DNA of 64,000 nt, taken from positions 281,383-345,382 of the forward strand of contig NZ_JAPUBT010000002.1 of assembly GCF_030397665.1 (NCBI RefSeq). The letters are read 5' to 3'. A program made the translations under genes and the position numbers. Under the pieces are notes generated by a model. The model did no database searches and was not told the origin of the DNA. It was given only the letters and a program-made list of their open reading frames with translations. This document shows positions 46,538 to 55,297 of this stretch, piece by piece. Each line of letters starts with the position of its first letter. Within the stretch, counting starts at the first letter, position 1. Origin of the DNA: Janthinobacterium sp. SUN073 (GTDB lineage Bacteria; Pseudomonadota; Gammaproteobacteria; Burkholderiales; Burkholderiaceae_D).

Positions 46538-47931
46538 CAAGGAATGCTCACTTCCGCGAACACATTCACGCCCGTGACGTCGACATAGATTTTCGGCGCC
46601 GTCGCATGTTCGGGCAGCAAGGCCGACAAGCCCGCTTCATTGCGATAGATCAAATGCCACTCCAGCAAATGCTCCATGCCGAACTTGCCCGGATTGTCGG
46701 CGTGCACATTCGTCACCAGCAGGCGCCCGCCCGGCCCCACGCGCGAGGCGAAGTGCAGCAGCAGGCGCGCGCACACCTTGTCGGACAGGTAGTCGAACAG
46801 GCCGGCGCAATACACGGCGTCGAAACTGCCGGGCAAGCCCGCGGCGCCCGAGCCGTGGCGGCGCTTGAGCAGGTTGTGCACGGAATCGTGCACATACTCG
46901 ATTTCCACCACTCTTCCCGTGCGCTGCATGATGGTGGTCAGGCGCGCGCGTGTCCAGTCCAGCGTCTCGCCGCTGAAGTCGACCAGTTCAAAGGCCAGCC
47001 ACTGCGCATCCGGGCACGTTTCAAGGAAACGCTGCACCTCGATGGCGGGGCCGCAGCCCACGTTGAGCACTTTATACACGCGCCCTGCCGCCCGTGCCTC
47101 GGCCGCCTTGTGCGCCAAAAATTCCGTCAGGATATCGATGCGGTTGCGGTGCGCCGTGGCGACAGCCGCCTGCAAAAAGGCCGCATTGACAATCTGAAAA
47201 TACGTGCTCGGGCCCTGGCGCGGGTCGTCGAGCAGCTGGTTGACCATCTGGTAATCGCCCGCATAGCCGAGCGGTTTGGTAAACGTGCGGAAGACGAACG
47301 GCGCGCGCAGGATCAGCGGGTGCAGCGCCGCTTGGGCGAACGCGCGGTGGGCCGGCGCCCGTTCTTCCTCGACCAGCGAGGCTTCCACCTCGAGCTGGCG
47401 CAAGTACAGCTGGGTTTGCTCCATCAGCGGCAAGGCCAGCTCGTCGAAGATGTCGGCGCGCAGGCGGCCATTTTCCTTCGGCAGCGAATCGGACAAATCG
47501 ACTTGCTCGACCCAGCGCGCCACTTCCGACAAAAAGGCGCGCATTTCGTTGACGACGATCTGGTAATCGCGACGGATACGGAAGCGCTCGCCCCAGCCCG
47601 CGACAAAGGCGCTGGACTCTTTCGCCACGGCGCCCTTGACCACCACCACGTCGCTCAGCTCGCGCCACTCGTCGATCAGGGTGACGGAAACGATGGCGGT
47701 CAAGCCCGTGTTGACGCTGCTGATGACGACGGCCTTGCCCACATAGGCATTCTTTGCCCCCATGCGCACCGTCAGGTCATTGAGTACCTCGCTGACCTGC
47801 ACAATCGAGTAGGGATTGTAGATTTCCATAACCAGCGAATTGCGCTGCAAGTTGAAAATCGTGCCGCGCACCGCCTCACCCTGGGTGTTACGGAAACTGA
47901 CGACTGGATCGATCTGCGATTGTGAATACAC
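46537..47931 (-). CDS. SAM-dependent methyltransferase, PhcB-like (candidate 3-hydroxy fatty-acid methyl ester synthase)
   Basis: A 464-residue protein. Residues 1-100 form a PilZ-like beta-rich domain (FRNTQGEAVRGTIFNLQRNSLVMEIYNPYSIVQ). Residues 110-270 are helical, and 285-440 are a class I methyltransferase with motif I VLNVGCGPAIE (288-298), the acidic region FELVDFSGETLDWTRARL, and FDAVYCAGLFDYLSDKV. PhcB of Ralstonia methylates 3-hydroxy fatty acids to a volatile quorum signal; the gene order here (methyltransferase, kinase, hybrid, regulator) supports the same role. The start is a GTG at 47931 without a clear ribosome site, so the N-terminus is uncertain. Confidence 0.8.
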   Translation of the reverse strand: MYSQSQIDPVVSFRNTQGEAVRGTIFNLQRNSLVMEIYNPYSIVQVSEVLNDLTVRMGAKNAYVGKAVVISSVNTGLTAIVSVTLIDEWRELSDVVVVKGAVAKESSAFVAGWGERFRIRRDYQIVVNEMRAFLSEVARWVEQVDLSDSLPKENGRLRADIFDELALPLMEQTQLYLRQLEVEASLVEEERAPAHRAFAQAALHPLILRAPFVFRTFTKPLGYAGDYQMVNQLLDDPRQGPSTYFQIVNAAFLQAAVATAHRNRIDILTEFLAHKAAEARAAGRVYKVLNVGCGPAIEVQRFLETCPDAQWLAFELVDFSGETLDWTRARLTTIMQRTGRVVEIEYVHDSVHNLLKRRHGSGAAGLPGSFDAVYCAGLFDYLSDKVCARLLLHFASRVGPGGRLLVTNVHADNPGKFGMEHLLEWHLIYRNEAGLSALLPEHATAPKIYVDVTGVNVFAEVSIP

Positions 47932-48150
47932 GATTGGGCATTATCAAGTTGCCCGGCTGCCGGCGCACCACGCTGGGCGCGCCAGTTTCCAGGCTGGGTT
48001 AAGGCACGGCACACCGGTCGTCGCCGCCGTACCGGAGCGCCTCAAAGCGTGTCTGTTCGCTCTCTGATCGAGTGTACTATGGATGTAGCAGAACGGGCAA
48101 TTGTTCCTACTGGAATGACTGTCCGTGGCGCTGGCGCGCAACGCCGCCAT

Positions 48151-49176
48151 TCAACCGGCCACGAACAGTGCCAACGCATGACGCAACAGCTGCGGCGTTT
48201 GCCCCGTCCAGCGCTTGAACGAGCGGCGAAAGTTGGTGGCATCATGAAAGCCGAGGTAGGCGGCCACGGCGTCGTTGTCGTAACCATGCGCCTGGAACAG
48301 GTAGATGGCCTTGTGCGCGCGCACCTGGTCCAGCTCAGCCTGGAAATGCGTGCCATGGCGTGCCAGGTGGCGCTTGAACGTGGCGGGACTGACGCCGAAT
48401 TCCTGCGCCGTGCGCTCCAGCGTGGGCGCGCAGCGGATGTTCGCCAGCAGGTAGTCGTACAGCGCGCCGAGCAGGCTGGCGGCGGGCACGGGTGCCAGCG
48501 CGGCCGCCCGCAAGGCCAGCGCGGCCGCCGTGGCATTGCCGCGCGGCCAGGGCTTGTCCAGCCAGCTGGAATCGATGAGCATGGCGTCGACCTGGCAATC
48601 GAAGCGCAGCGCCTGGCCCAGGTGCACTTCGTGCTGCTCCACGTGGCGGGGCCGCGCGCGGTTGAAGCAGAAGCGCCACGGCAGCGCTTCGCCGGCCAGC
48701 CAGCGGCACATGGCCGCCAGCGCCGTCATGTGCATTTCCACCAGAAACGGCAGCTGGCTGGGCGCGCCGAACGCATCGACCCAGTACAGCACATGCAGCT
48801 CGCCCGCCTCGCGCAAGCGCGGTTGCAGCAGCGGACACAGCAAGGGATGAAAATCGCACAGGATGGTCAAGGCCTGGCGCAGATTCTGCGCCTGCAGCAA
48901 GGCATGGCTGGCCGCGCCGTAATGGCCGGGCAGCATTTGCTGGCCCAGCATGAAGCTGGTGTCGGCACAGTCCAGGCCGCGCGCCACATTGGCCAGCAAT
49001 TGCAGGTATTGCGCGGCGCTGACCTGGCTTTCCGCACAGGGCAGCGCACCGCCGTCGAGGCCCGTGCCCTTGAGCAGCGGCGCCACAGCCAGTTCGCGGC
49101 TGCGCGCGTAGTCGAGCACCAGCGCCGGCTGGTGATGGGCCGCGATGCTGGGGTCGCCTTGCTGGTTCAGCGGCAT
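48151..49176 (-). CDS. AraC family transcriptional regulator (OruR/Arabinose_bd type)
   Basis: A 341-residue regulator with a long N-terminal ligand domain (PF12625 style: LVLDYARSRELAVAPLLKGTGLDGGAL, YLQLLANVARGLDCADTSFMLGQQMLPGHYGAASHALL) and a C-terminal AraC double helix-turn-helix (TLERTAQEFGVSPATFKRHLARHGTHFQAELD, then NDAVAAYLGFHDATNFRRSFKRWTGQTP). Its ATG overlaps the stop of the upstream GGDEF gene (ATGA). It lies 219 bases upstream of the PhcB-like gene on the same strand, so read-through into that operon is possible. Confidence 0.9.
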   Translation of the reverse strand: MPLNQQGDPSIAAHHQPALVLDYARSRELAVAPLLKGTGLDGGALPCAESQVSAAQYLQLLANVARGLDCADTSFMLGQQMLPGHYGAASHALLQAQNLRQALTILCDFHPLLCPLLQPRLREAGELHVLYWVDAFGAPSQLPFLVEMHMTALAAMCRWLAGEALPWRFCFNRARPRHVEQHEVHLGQALRFDCQVDAMLIDSSWLDKPWPRGNATAAALALRAAALAPVPAASLLGALYDYLLANIRCAPTLERTAQEFGVSPATFKRHLARHGTHFQAELDQVRAHKAIYLFQAHGYDNDAVAAYLGFHDATNFRRSFKRWTGQTPQLLRHALALFVAG

Positions 49177-50078
49177 CAGGCAGGCGCGGCGGAACTGATC
49201 CCGGCACCGGAGCGCGGCGTTTCCACGGCACGGCTCAGCTCGGCCAATACCACTTCCGGCACGCCATCGGTGAGCGAGCAGGCATGTCGCAGGCTCAAGC
49301 GGATTTCGCGGTTGTCGTTGGCGTGGTGGCGCATCTGCCCCACCATGGCGCACAGGTGGCGCGCCTTCACGGCCGCATCCTCGCGCGACACGCCTGGCAT
49401 CAGCACGGCGAAGCGGTCGCCCGCATAGCGGCACAGCAAATCGTCATTGCGCAAGTTCAGCAGCAACATGTGGCCCACGGCTTGCAGCACGCGGTCGCCT
49501 TCGCGGTGGCCGTATTCGCGGTTAATCAGGTGAAAGCTGTCGATATCGAGCAAGACCAGCGCGCAATCGAGGCCGGGCCGGCGTTCCTGTTCCAGGCGCA
49601 TCTGCGTGCGCAGATAGCTGGCGTCGGCCAGCTGCGTGATGCGGTCGAAGGCGCGGTGGTCGCGGAACAGGCGTTCGCGCTTTTGCAGATGTTCGTTCAG
49701 TCGGAACTGTTCCTGGCGCCAGTAATACATGCCGATCGTCAACACCAGCATGCCAAATGGAATCAGGGCTTCCAGCCAGTTATCCCACACGGCGCTCTTG
49801 TCGACGGCAAAGAATTCATCGAGGCAATCTGCCCAGGACCCCAGCATGATGGCGCACAGGCCGCCGGCGATCAGGCTCGTCACCCGGCCGCGCGGACGGC
49901 TGCTGAGGGTAAACAAGAACCAGATGCCCGCCATGACGGCCGTGCCGCCTTCGCAAACGATATCCATCCACTTCCAGATGGCGAACGGTTTAAGGTGGCC
50001 CAGTGTAGCGTACAGGAAAAAGAACAGGGGCAATGCCAGCGCGGCGGCAATCAGGCTGTTACGGTGCAACGGCAGCAT
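49176..50078 (-). CDS. Membrane GGDEF-domain protein with degenerate active site
   Basis: A 300-residue protein with four membrane segments (residues 8-28, 41-58, 66-84, 103-120), a coiled linker, and a GGDEF domain. The catalytic signature is AGDRF (219-223), where the essential second acidic residue is replaced by Arg, so cyclase activity is probably lost. The I-site RNDD (210-213) five residues upstream is kept, which would allow c-di-GMP binding. It is coupled to the AraC gene by an ATGA overlap. Start at 50078 has AAGG upstream. Confidence 0.85.
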   Translation of the reverse strand: MLPLHRNSLIAAALALPLFFFLYATLGHLKPFAIWKWMDIVCEGGTAVMAGIWFLFTLSSRPRGRVTSLIAGGLCAIMLGSWADCLDEFFAVDKSAVWDNWLEALIPFGMLVLTIGMYYWRQEQFRLNEHLQKRERLFRDHRAFDRITQLADASYLRTQMRLEQERRPGLDCALVLLDIDSFHLINREYGHREGDRVLQAVGHMLLLNLRNDDLLCRYAGDRFAVLMPGVSREDAAVKARHLCAMVGQMRHHANDNREIRLSLRHACSLTDGVPEVVLAELSRAVETPRSGAGISSAAPA

Positions 50079-50317
50079 GTGGGAAACCTTTAAAAGTGGT
50101 GCTGTCGCCACGATAGCGCCCGCCCATGACGGCACGATGACATACCCCGCGCCCGTGCGGCAGGTGCAAACGGCTCAACATGAGCAACGCAACTGATGCA
50201 AATCCGGCAAGCCATTGCCCGTGCGCCCTGCGCTGGCAGGTCATTTCAGCTCACCATGGGTCATTTCCGGCCGGAAAGCGTTCACAAGCCCTTGTTTTCA
50301 GGGTGGCAAGCCCTTGC

Positions 50318-50351
50318 CTGTCACGCAACCGTCATATTTGCTGCCTAGAAT
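50318..50351 (+). promoter_or_regulatory. PHO box with -10 element upstream of the receptor-phytase operon
   Basis: CTGTCAC (50318-50324), spacer GCAA, and CCGTCAT (50329-50335) reproduce the 7-4-7 direct-repeat PHO box bound by PhoB. A -10 hexamer TAGAAT (50346-50351) follows after exactly 10 bases, the normal spacing where PhoB replaces the -35 element. The ATG lies about 33 bases further on. The rest of the 306-base gap (50079-50384) shows no gene. Confidence 0.75.
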
Positions 50352-50384
50352 CCGCCCGGTTCCCTCCCCCTAACCGAGCTCTTC

Positions 50385-52922
50385 ATGAAAACCATGCACA
50401 CTTCGCCCCCCTCCCCGCTGCGCCTGACGGCCCTGGCCCTCGGCATCATGGCCGTCTTCAGCGGTCAAAGCCATGCGCAAGCGCAAGATGCGGATGGCTT
50501 GCCGGCCGCCACCGTGGTCGTCAGCGGCCAGCGCGCCAGCCTGCGCAACGCCATCGCAGCCCAAGAGAAAGCCGACAACATCATCAGCGTCATCAGCAGC
50601 GACGATATCGGCGGCTTGCCCGATAAAAACGCGGCCGAGGCGCTGGCCCGCTTGCCAGGCGTGTCCGTGCAGCGCGACCAGGGCGAAGGCCGCTACATCA
50701 CGGTGCGTGGCCTGGGCCCGGACTTGAATGCGGTGACCATCAACGGCGCGCTGGTACCGTCGCCGGAAGCGGGCCGCCGCGCCGTGGCCCTGGATATCCT
50801 GCCGGCCGGCCTGATCCGTACCCTGGAAGTCTCGAAGACTTTATTACCGGAAATGGACGCCAATTCGCTGGGCGCCACCATCGAAGTCAAATCGCTGTCC
50901 GCCTTCGACTTGCCGGGCACGCTGCTGTCGGCCAACGTGGGTGCCAGCCATGATGAAAAGACGGGCAAGACCAGTCCCAGCGGCGGCGCCCTGTGGGCCC
51001 AGCGCTTCCTCGACGGCAAACTGGGCGTGGCTGCCGGCCTGAGCGCGGAAAAGCGCTCGTTCGGTTCCGATGACGTGGAAACGGGTGGCGCCTGGAGCAA
51101 GGGTAAATTGTCGGGCCTGGAATTGCGCGACTACCTGCCCGTGCGCAAGCGCGGCGCGCTGGCCGTCAACCTCGATTACCGCCCGGAAGCGGGCAACAGC
51201 TGGTTTTTGCGCTCTTTTGTGAGCGAATTTTCCGACGATGAAGTACGCGACCGCCTGACCATCAGCAATATCGCGGGCGGCAGCCTGGCCGAAGGCCAGA
51301 CGGCCAGCGCGCGCGCCGAGCGCCGCATCCGCCAGCGCAAGTACACGCAGCAAGTGCGCTCGCTCGTGCTGGGCACGCAGCAGAAATCGGGCGACTGGAC
51401 GCTGGACGTGAAAGGCGGCATGAGCCGCGCCACGGAAGACACGCCGGAGTCCTTGAACGACGGCCGTTTCCGTGGCACCAGCAATTTTTCCGGCATCAGT
51501 TTCACGGATACGCAGGAGCCGAAATTGAGCGGCCCCGCCTCGCTGTACGATCCGGCCAGCTATGCACTGAACGCCATCACCCTGCAAAAGCGCTACTCGA
51601 AGGACAATGAACACCATGCACGCATCGACCTGGCGCGCAAGTTCGATATCGCCACCCTGAAATTCGGCGCCAAGCTCAGCCGCCGCGAAAAGACCAATGA
51701 CACGGATCAATGGGCGTATAACAGCAGCAAGGCCAGCAGCGGCAATTACTGGGGCGCCGGCTCGACCTCGATGAGCAACTTCGTGCAGGGCCACACCCTC
51801 GACTACGACCTGGGCAACATCGGCGTGGCGCTGGACCCGCTTCTCATCCGCGCCCGAGTGGCCGGCCTCGACCGCGACAAGGCGCGCCTGGCCACCGAGT
51901 CCATCATCAACGATTACCGCATGCATGAAGACATCAACGCCATGTATGTGCAAAACAGCTACGACTTCGACGCCTGGCACATCCTCGGCGGCGTGCGTCT
52001 TGAGCGCACCAGCTTTGAAGCGGCCGGCTCGCAAGTGGACAGCGCCGGCTTGTCCACGCCCTTGACGCGCGAACGCTCGTATACCAACTGGCTGCCCAAC
52101 CTGCAAACCCGTTATGACGTCGATCAAAAGACCAGCGTGCGGGCCGCCTGGACGCAAGCCGTGGTGCGCGCCAACTTCAGCCAGCTGGCACCGGGCATCA
52201 GCCTGGCCAGCAACACGGAAGCCGTGATCGGCAACCCGGACTTGAAACCGCTGAAAGCCAACAACCTGGACCTCGGTATCGAGCGCGTGCTGGGCAACGA
52301 CGGCGTAATGTCGGCCTACGGTTTCTACAAGGACATCAAGAATTTTACCTACACGACGAACCTGGCCGGCACGGGTCAGTGGGCCAATTACACCTCGGCC
52401 ACCTCGTATGCGAACGGCGACGCGGCCAAGGTGAAAGGCATCGAACTGGCCTACATGCAGCCGCTGCGCATGCTGCCGGCGCCGTTCAACAAGTTCCTCG
52501 TGGGCGTCAACGGCACCCTGAGCACCTCAAGCGCGCAAATCGGCCGCTACGACAAGGCCAGCAAGCAGCAGCTCACCCGCGACATCCGCCTGCCGGGCCA
52601 GTCGAACCAGGTCATGAACTTGATGCTGGGCTATGAAACGGGCCCCGTCAGCGCCCGCCTGGCCCTCAACTACAAGTCGCCGTATCTGCTGGAAATGGGC
52701 AGCGACATCCTCGATCAAAGCCAGGACCACATCGTCGCCAGCCAGAAGCAGCTCGATTTCTCGCTGTCCTACCAGATCAACAAGCAGTTCCAGGTGGTCT
52801 TTGAAGCGGCCAACCTGAACAACGAGAAATACTATGTCTACCAGGGCACGAAGCAATACAACGTGCAGAATGAACAATACGGCCGCACTTTCAAAGTGAG
52901 CCTGAAAGCCAGCGCCTTCTGA
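50385..52922 (+). CDS. TonB-dependent receptor (TonB-Xanth-Caul type)
   Basis: An 845-residue outer-membrane receptor: signal peptide (LTALALGIMAVFSGQSHAQ), plug domain at about 40-170 with ISSDDIGGLPDKNAAEALARLPGVSVQRD and TVRGLGPDLNAVTINGALVPSPE, and a large barrel ending FKVSLKASAF. The GLPDKNAAEALxRLPGV pattern is typical of the TonB-Xanth-Caul subfamily that imports sugars and other organics. The downstream phytase starts inside its stop codon, so it probably takes up phytate or its products (inositol phosphates). Confidence 0.9.
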   Translation: MKTMHTSPPSPLRLTALALGIMAVFSGQSHAQAQDADGLPAATVVVSGQRASLRNAIAAQEKADNIISVISSDDIGGLPDKNAAEALARLPGVSVQRDQGEGRYITVRGLGPDLNAVTINGALVPSPEAGRRAVALDILPAGLIRTLEVSKTLLPEMDANSLGATIEVKSLSAFDLPGTLLSANVGASHDEKTGKTSPSGGALWAQRFLDGKLGVAAGLSAEKRSFGSDDVETGGAWSKGKLSGLELRDYLPVRKRGALAVNLDYRPEAGNSWFLRSFVSEFSDDEVRDRLTISNIAGGSLAEGQTASARAERRIRQRKYTQQVRSLVLGTQQKSGDWTLDVKGGMSRATEDTPESLNDGRFRGTSNFSGISFTDTQEPKLSGPASLYDPASYALNAITLQKRYSKDNEHHARIDLARKFDIATLKFGAKLSRREKTNDTDQWAYNSSKASSGNYWGAGSTSMSNFVQGHTLDYDLGNIGVALDPLLIRARVAGLDRDKARLATESIINDYRMHEDINAMYVQNSYDFDAWHILGGVRLERTSFEAAGSQVDSAGLSTPLTRERSYTNWLPNLQTRYDVDQKTSVRAAWTQAVVRANFSQLAPGISLASNTEAVIGNPDLKPLKANNLDLGIERVLGNDGVMSAYGFYKDIKNFTYTTNLAGTGQWANYTSATSYANGDAAKVKGIELAYMQPLRMLPAPFNKFLVGVNGTLSTSSAQIGRYDKASKQQLTRDIRLPGQSNQVMNLMLGYETGPVSARLALNYKSPYLLEMGSDILDQSQDHIVASQKQLDFSLSYQINKQFQVVFEAANLNNEKYYVYQGTKQYNVQNEQYGRTFKVSLKASAF

Positions 52923-54802
52923 TGATGATTTTACCTACCATGAAAAAAACCGTACTCTGCAGCGCTTTGCTGGCTTGCCTCTCGGCTACAGCGCAAGCCG
53001 CGCCTGTCCAAGCTGTTCCTTCCTTCACGCAGGAATCGGAAGAGCTGGCGCGCCTCCCCGGCGGCGGCTGGCTGACGTTGGACAAACACGGCTTGCGTTT
53101 GTTCAACGCTGCTGGCCAGGAGCAGGACCGCATCGCCGTGCGCGCCAAGCAGCTCGACACGCGCATCGATGGCAATCGCGTGCTGGCCGTGTTCCTGGAA
53201 GCGGATACGCAGCGCCCGCTGCCCGTGTCCGTCGACGTGCAAGCCGGCAAGCTGGTCAAGCTGGCGCCGTTTCCCGTCCCCACCTTTTCCGTGGAAGCAT
53301 CGTGTTTGTACCGCGACGCCCAGCAGCTAGCTCATCTGTTCTTGATCGGCAAGGATGGGCAGGCGGAACAGTGGGTGATGCAGGGCGAGCAGCGCAGCCT
53401 GGTGCGTAAACTCGCCTTGCCGCCGCACGCCAAGCATTGCAGAGTCGACGATGGCGCCCGGCGCCTGCTGGTAAGCGAAGCGAACATGGGCGTGTGGGCG
53501 TATGACGCCGAGTCCGAAGGCATGGGCAAGCGCGAAGTGGTGGCCCTGCGCAAGCCGTATGGCCAGCTGGACGGCGGTGCCGGCGCGCTGGCCGTGCTGC
53601 CCGGTGGCGTGGCCGTGCTCGACGGCAAGGCGGAAAAGCTGCACTTGGTCGCCCATCAGGAAGGTAAATGGACGGCGCAGCCAGCCCAAGCCGTCGCCTT
53701 GAACGTGCGCAAGGGCGACAGCCAACTGGCGCTGGACAAGGATTCGCTACTGCTGCGCGGCAAGAACGGTTGGCAAGCGCGGCCCTTGAAATGGAATGGC
53801 AAAGCGGAAACGGTGCCTGCGGTAGCCATCATCGCCCCGCAGGCGCAGACAGAGCCGATGGCGCGCCAGGGCGACGCGGCCGACGACCCGGCCATCTGGC
53901 TGTCCAGCGATCCTGCCAACGCGCGCATCCTCGGCACGAACAAAAAGCAGGGATTGCTCGTCTACGACCTGCAAGGCAAGCAGACGCAGCTGCTGGAAGT
54001 GGGCCGCCTGAACAACGTCGACGTGCGGCAGAATATCCAATTGAATGGCAACAAGGTCGACCTGGCCGTGGCCACCCAGCGCGACGACAACAGCATGATG
54101 CTGTTCACCATCAATGCCGATGGCGTCGTGGCGGAAGCGGGCCGTTTTCCTACCGGCCTGAAAAGCATCTACGGCATGTGTTTGTACCAGCCGGCCAGCG
54201 GCGGCGTGCAAGCGTTCATCAACGACAAGGACGGCACTTTCCAGCAGTACAAGATCGAAATGAGCGGCTTGAGCGGTGGCAAGTTCAGCGCCACCCTCTT
54301 GCGCAGCTTCAAGGTTGCCACCCAACCGGAAGGCTGCGTGGCCGACGACGCCAATGCCAGATTGTTCCTGGGCGAAGAAACACGCGGCATCTGGACCACC
54401 TCGACCGATGCCGCCAAGCCGGACTCCCTCACCATGGTCCTGCCCGTCGGCGCACAATTGACGGCCGACGTGGAAGGCATGGCCATCTACCGCCAGCCGG
54501 GCAGCAAGGCTGACTCTGGCTACCTGATCGTCTCCAGCCAGGGCGACAGCAGCTACGTGGTACTCGACGCCCAAGCGCCGTACAAGGTGCGCGGCCGCTT
54601 CAAGGTAGGCTTCAACTTGCCCGCCGGTATAGACGGCACCTCGGAAACGGACGGCCTCGACGTCACCTCCGCCAACCTGGGCGGCGCATATGCACAAGGC
54701 ATGCTGGTGATCCAGGACGGCTACAAGCGCTTGCCCGACGGGCCGCAGAACTTCAAGTATGTGGCGTGGGGAGATGTGGCGAAGGCCTTGAAGCTGGACT
54801 AG
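52922..54802 (+). CDS. Exported two-domain beta-propeller phytase (3-phytase)
   Basis: A 626-residue protein with a signal peptide (VLCSALLACLSATAQAAP). The C-terminal phytase domain starts near residue 300 and has the family marks GDAADDPAIWLSSDP (calcium and phosphate binding), NNVDVR, INDKDGTFQQYKI, QPEGCVADD and ADVEGMAIY. Residues 30-290 form a second, diverged propeller-like domain lacking these motifs. Dual-domain phytases of this kind are described in Janthinobacterium. It releases phosphate from phytate outside the cell. The ATG at 52922 overlaps the receptor stop (TGATG); an ATG at 52940 is an alternative. Confidence 0.92.
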   Translation: MMILPTMKKTVLCSALLACLSATAQAAPVQAVPSFTQESEELARLPGGGWLTLDKHGLRLFNAAGQEQDRIAVRAKQLDTRIDGNRVLAVFLEADTQRPLPVSVDVQAGKLVKLAPFPVPTFSVEASCLYRDAQQLAHLFLIGKDGQAEQWVMQGEQRSLVRKLALPPHAKHCRVDDGARRLLVSEANMGVWAYDAESEGMGKREVVALRKPYGQLDGGAGALAVLPGGVAVLDGKAEKLHLVAHQEGKWTAQPAQAVALNVRKGDSQLALDKDSLLLRGKNGWQARPLKWNGKAETVPAVAIIAPQAQTEPMARQGDAADDPAIWLSSDPANARILGTNKKQGLLVYDLQGKQTQLLEVGRLNNVDVRQNIQLNGNKVDLAVATQRDDNSMMLFTINADGVVAEAGRFPTGLKSIYGMCLYQPASGGVQAFINDKDGTFQQYKIEMSGLSGGKFSATLLRSFKVATQPEGCVADDANARLFLGEETRGIWTTSTDAAKPDSLTMVLPVGAQLTADVEGMAIYRQPGSKADSGYLIVSSQGDSSYVVLDAQAPYKVRGRFKVGFNLPAGIDGTSETDGLDVTSANLGGAYAQGMLVIQDGYKRLPDGPQNFKYVAWGDVAKALKLD

Positions 54803-54810
54803 TGACACGG

Positions 54811-54832
54811 GGGCGGCCCGCACAGGCCGCCC
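54811..54832 (+). terminator. Hairpin after the phytase gene
   Basis: GGGCGGCC (54811-54818) pairs perfectly with GGCCGCCC (54825-54832) around a 6-base loop, 8 bases after the phytase stop. T-run is short. Confidence 0.6.
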
Positions 54833-54856
54833 TTGCCGCCGCGCGACAGACAGGTG

Positions 54857-55273
54857 CTAGGCCGCGCGCGGCAGATCGATGGCGAAGGGCAGGCTTTCGC
54901 CAAAAAAATCCACCTTGCCCGTCAGCGCCAGCCGCTGCGCCGACAGTTCCACCAGGCACAGGTCCGCCACATCGCGGTACTCCATCATGTAGAGACTGCA
55001 TTCACAGTCCGTACTGCTGGCATCGACGGCCAGCCCGTGCAGGGGCGCGGCATCCGTTCCCGCCACGAGCAAACCATGCAAAGAGAATGACGGCGGATAC
55101 AGCGCCCACGACCACGGAGCGTCGTCGTCTTCCGTCAGCCGCATGAACTCCTCGTCGTCGGCCTCGACCGTGATATTAATTTCCCGCATGCCATTGGCAA
55201 GTGCCGCCACACTGATACTGGATTTCGCGGCATCCACGGCAAAATTGGTGTCGCCGATACTAAATACATGCAT
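54857..55273 (-). CDS. Hypothetical acidic protein
   Basis: A 138-residue protein, strongly acidic in the middle (EADDEEFMRLTEDDDAPWSWALYPPSF), with CECSLYMMEYRDVADLCLVEL near the end. No signal peptide. A GGAG ribosome site lies upstream. No family recognised; its size and acidity resemble immunity-type proteins, but nothing nearby looks like a partner toxin. Confidence 0.6.
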   Translation of the reverse strand: MHVFSIGDTNFAVDAAKSSISVAALANGMREINITVEADDEEFMRLTEDDDAPWSWALYPPSFSLHGLLVAGTDAAPLHGLAVDASSTDCECSLYMMEYRDVADLCLVELSAQRLALTGKVDFFGESLPFAIDLPRAA

Positions 55274-55297
55274 TCAACACTACTCCATCGTAACAAG

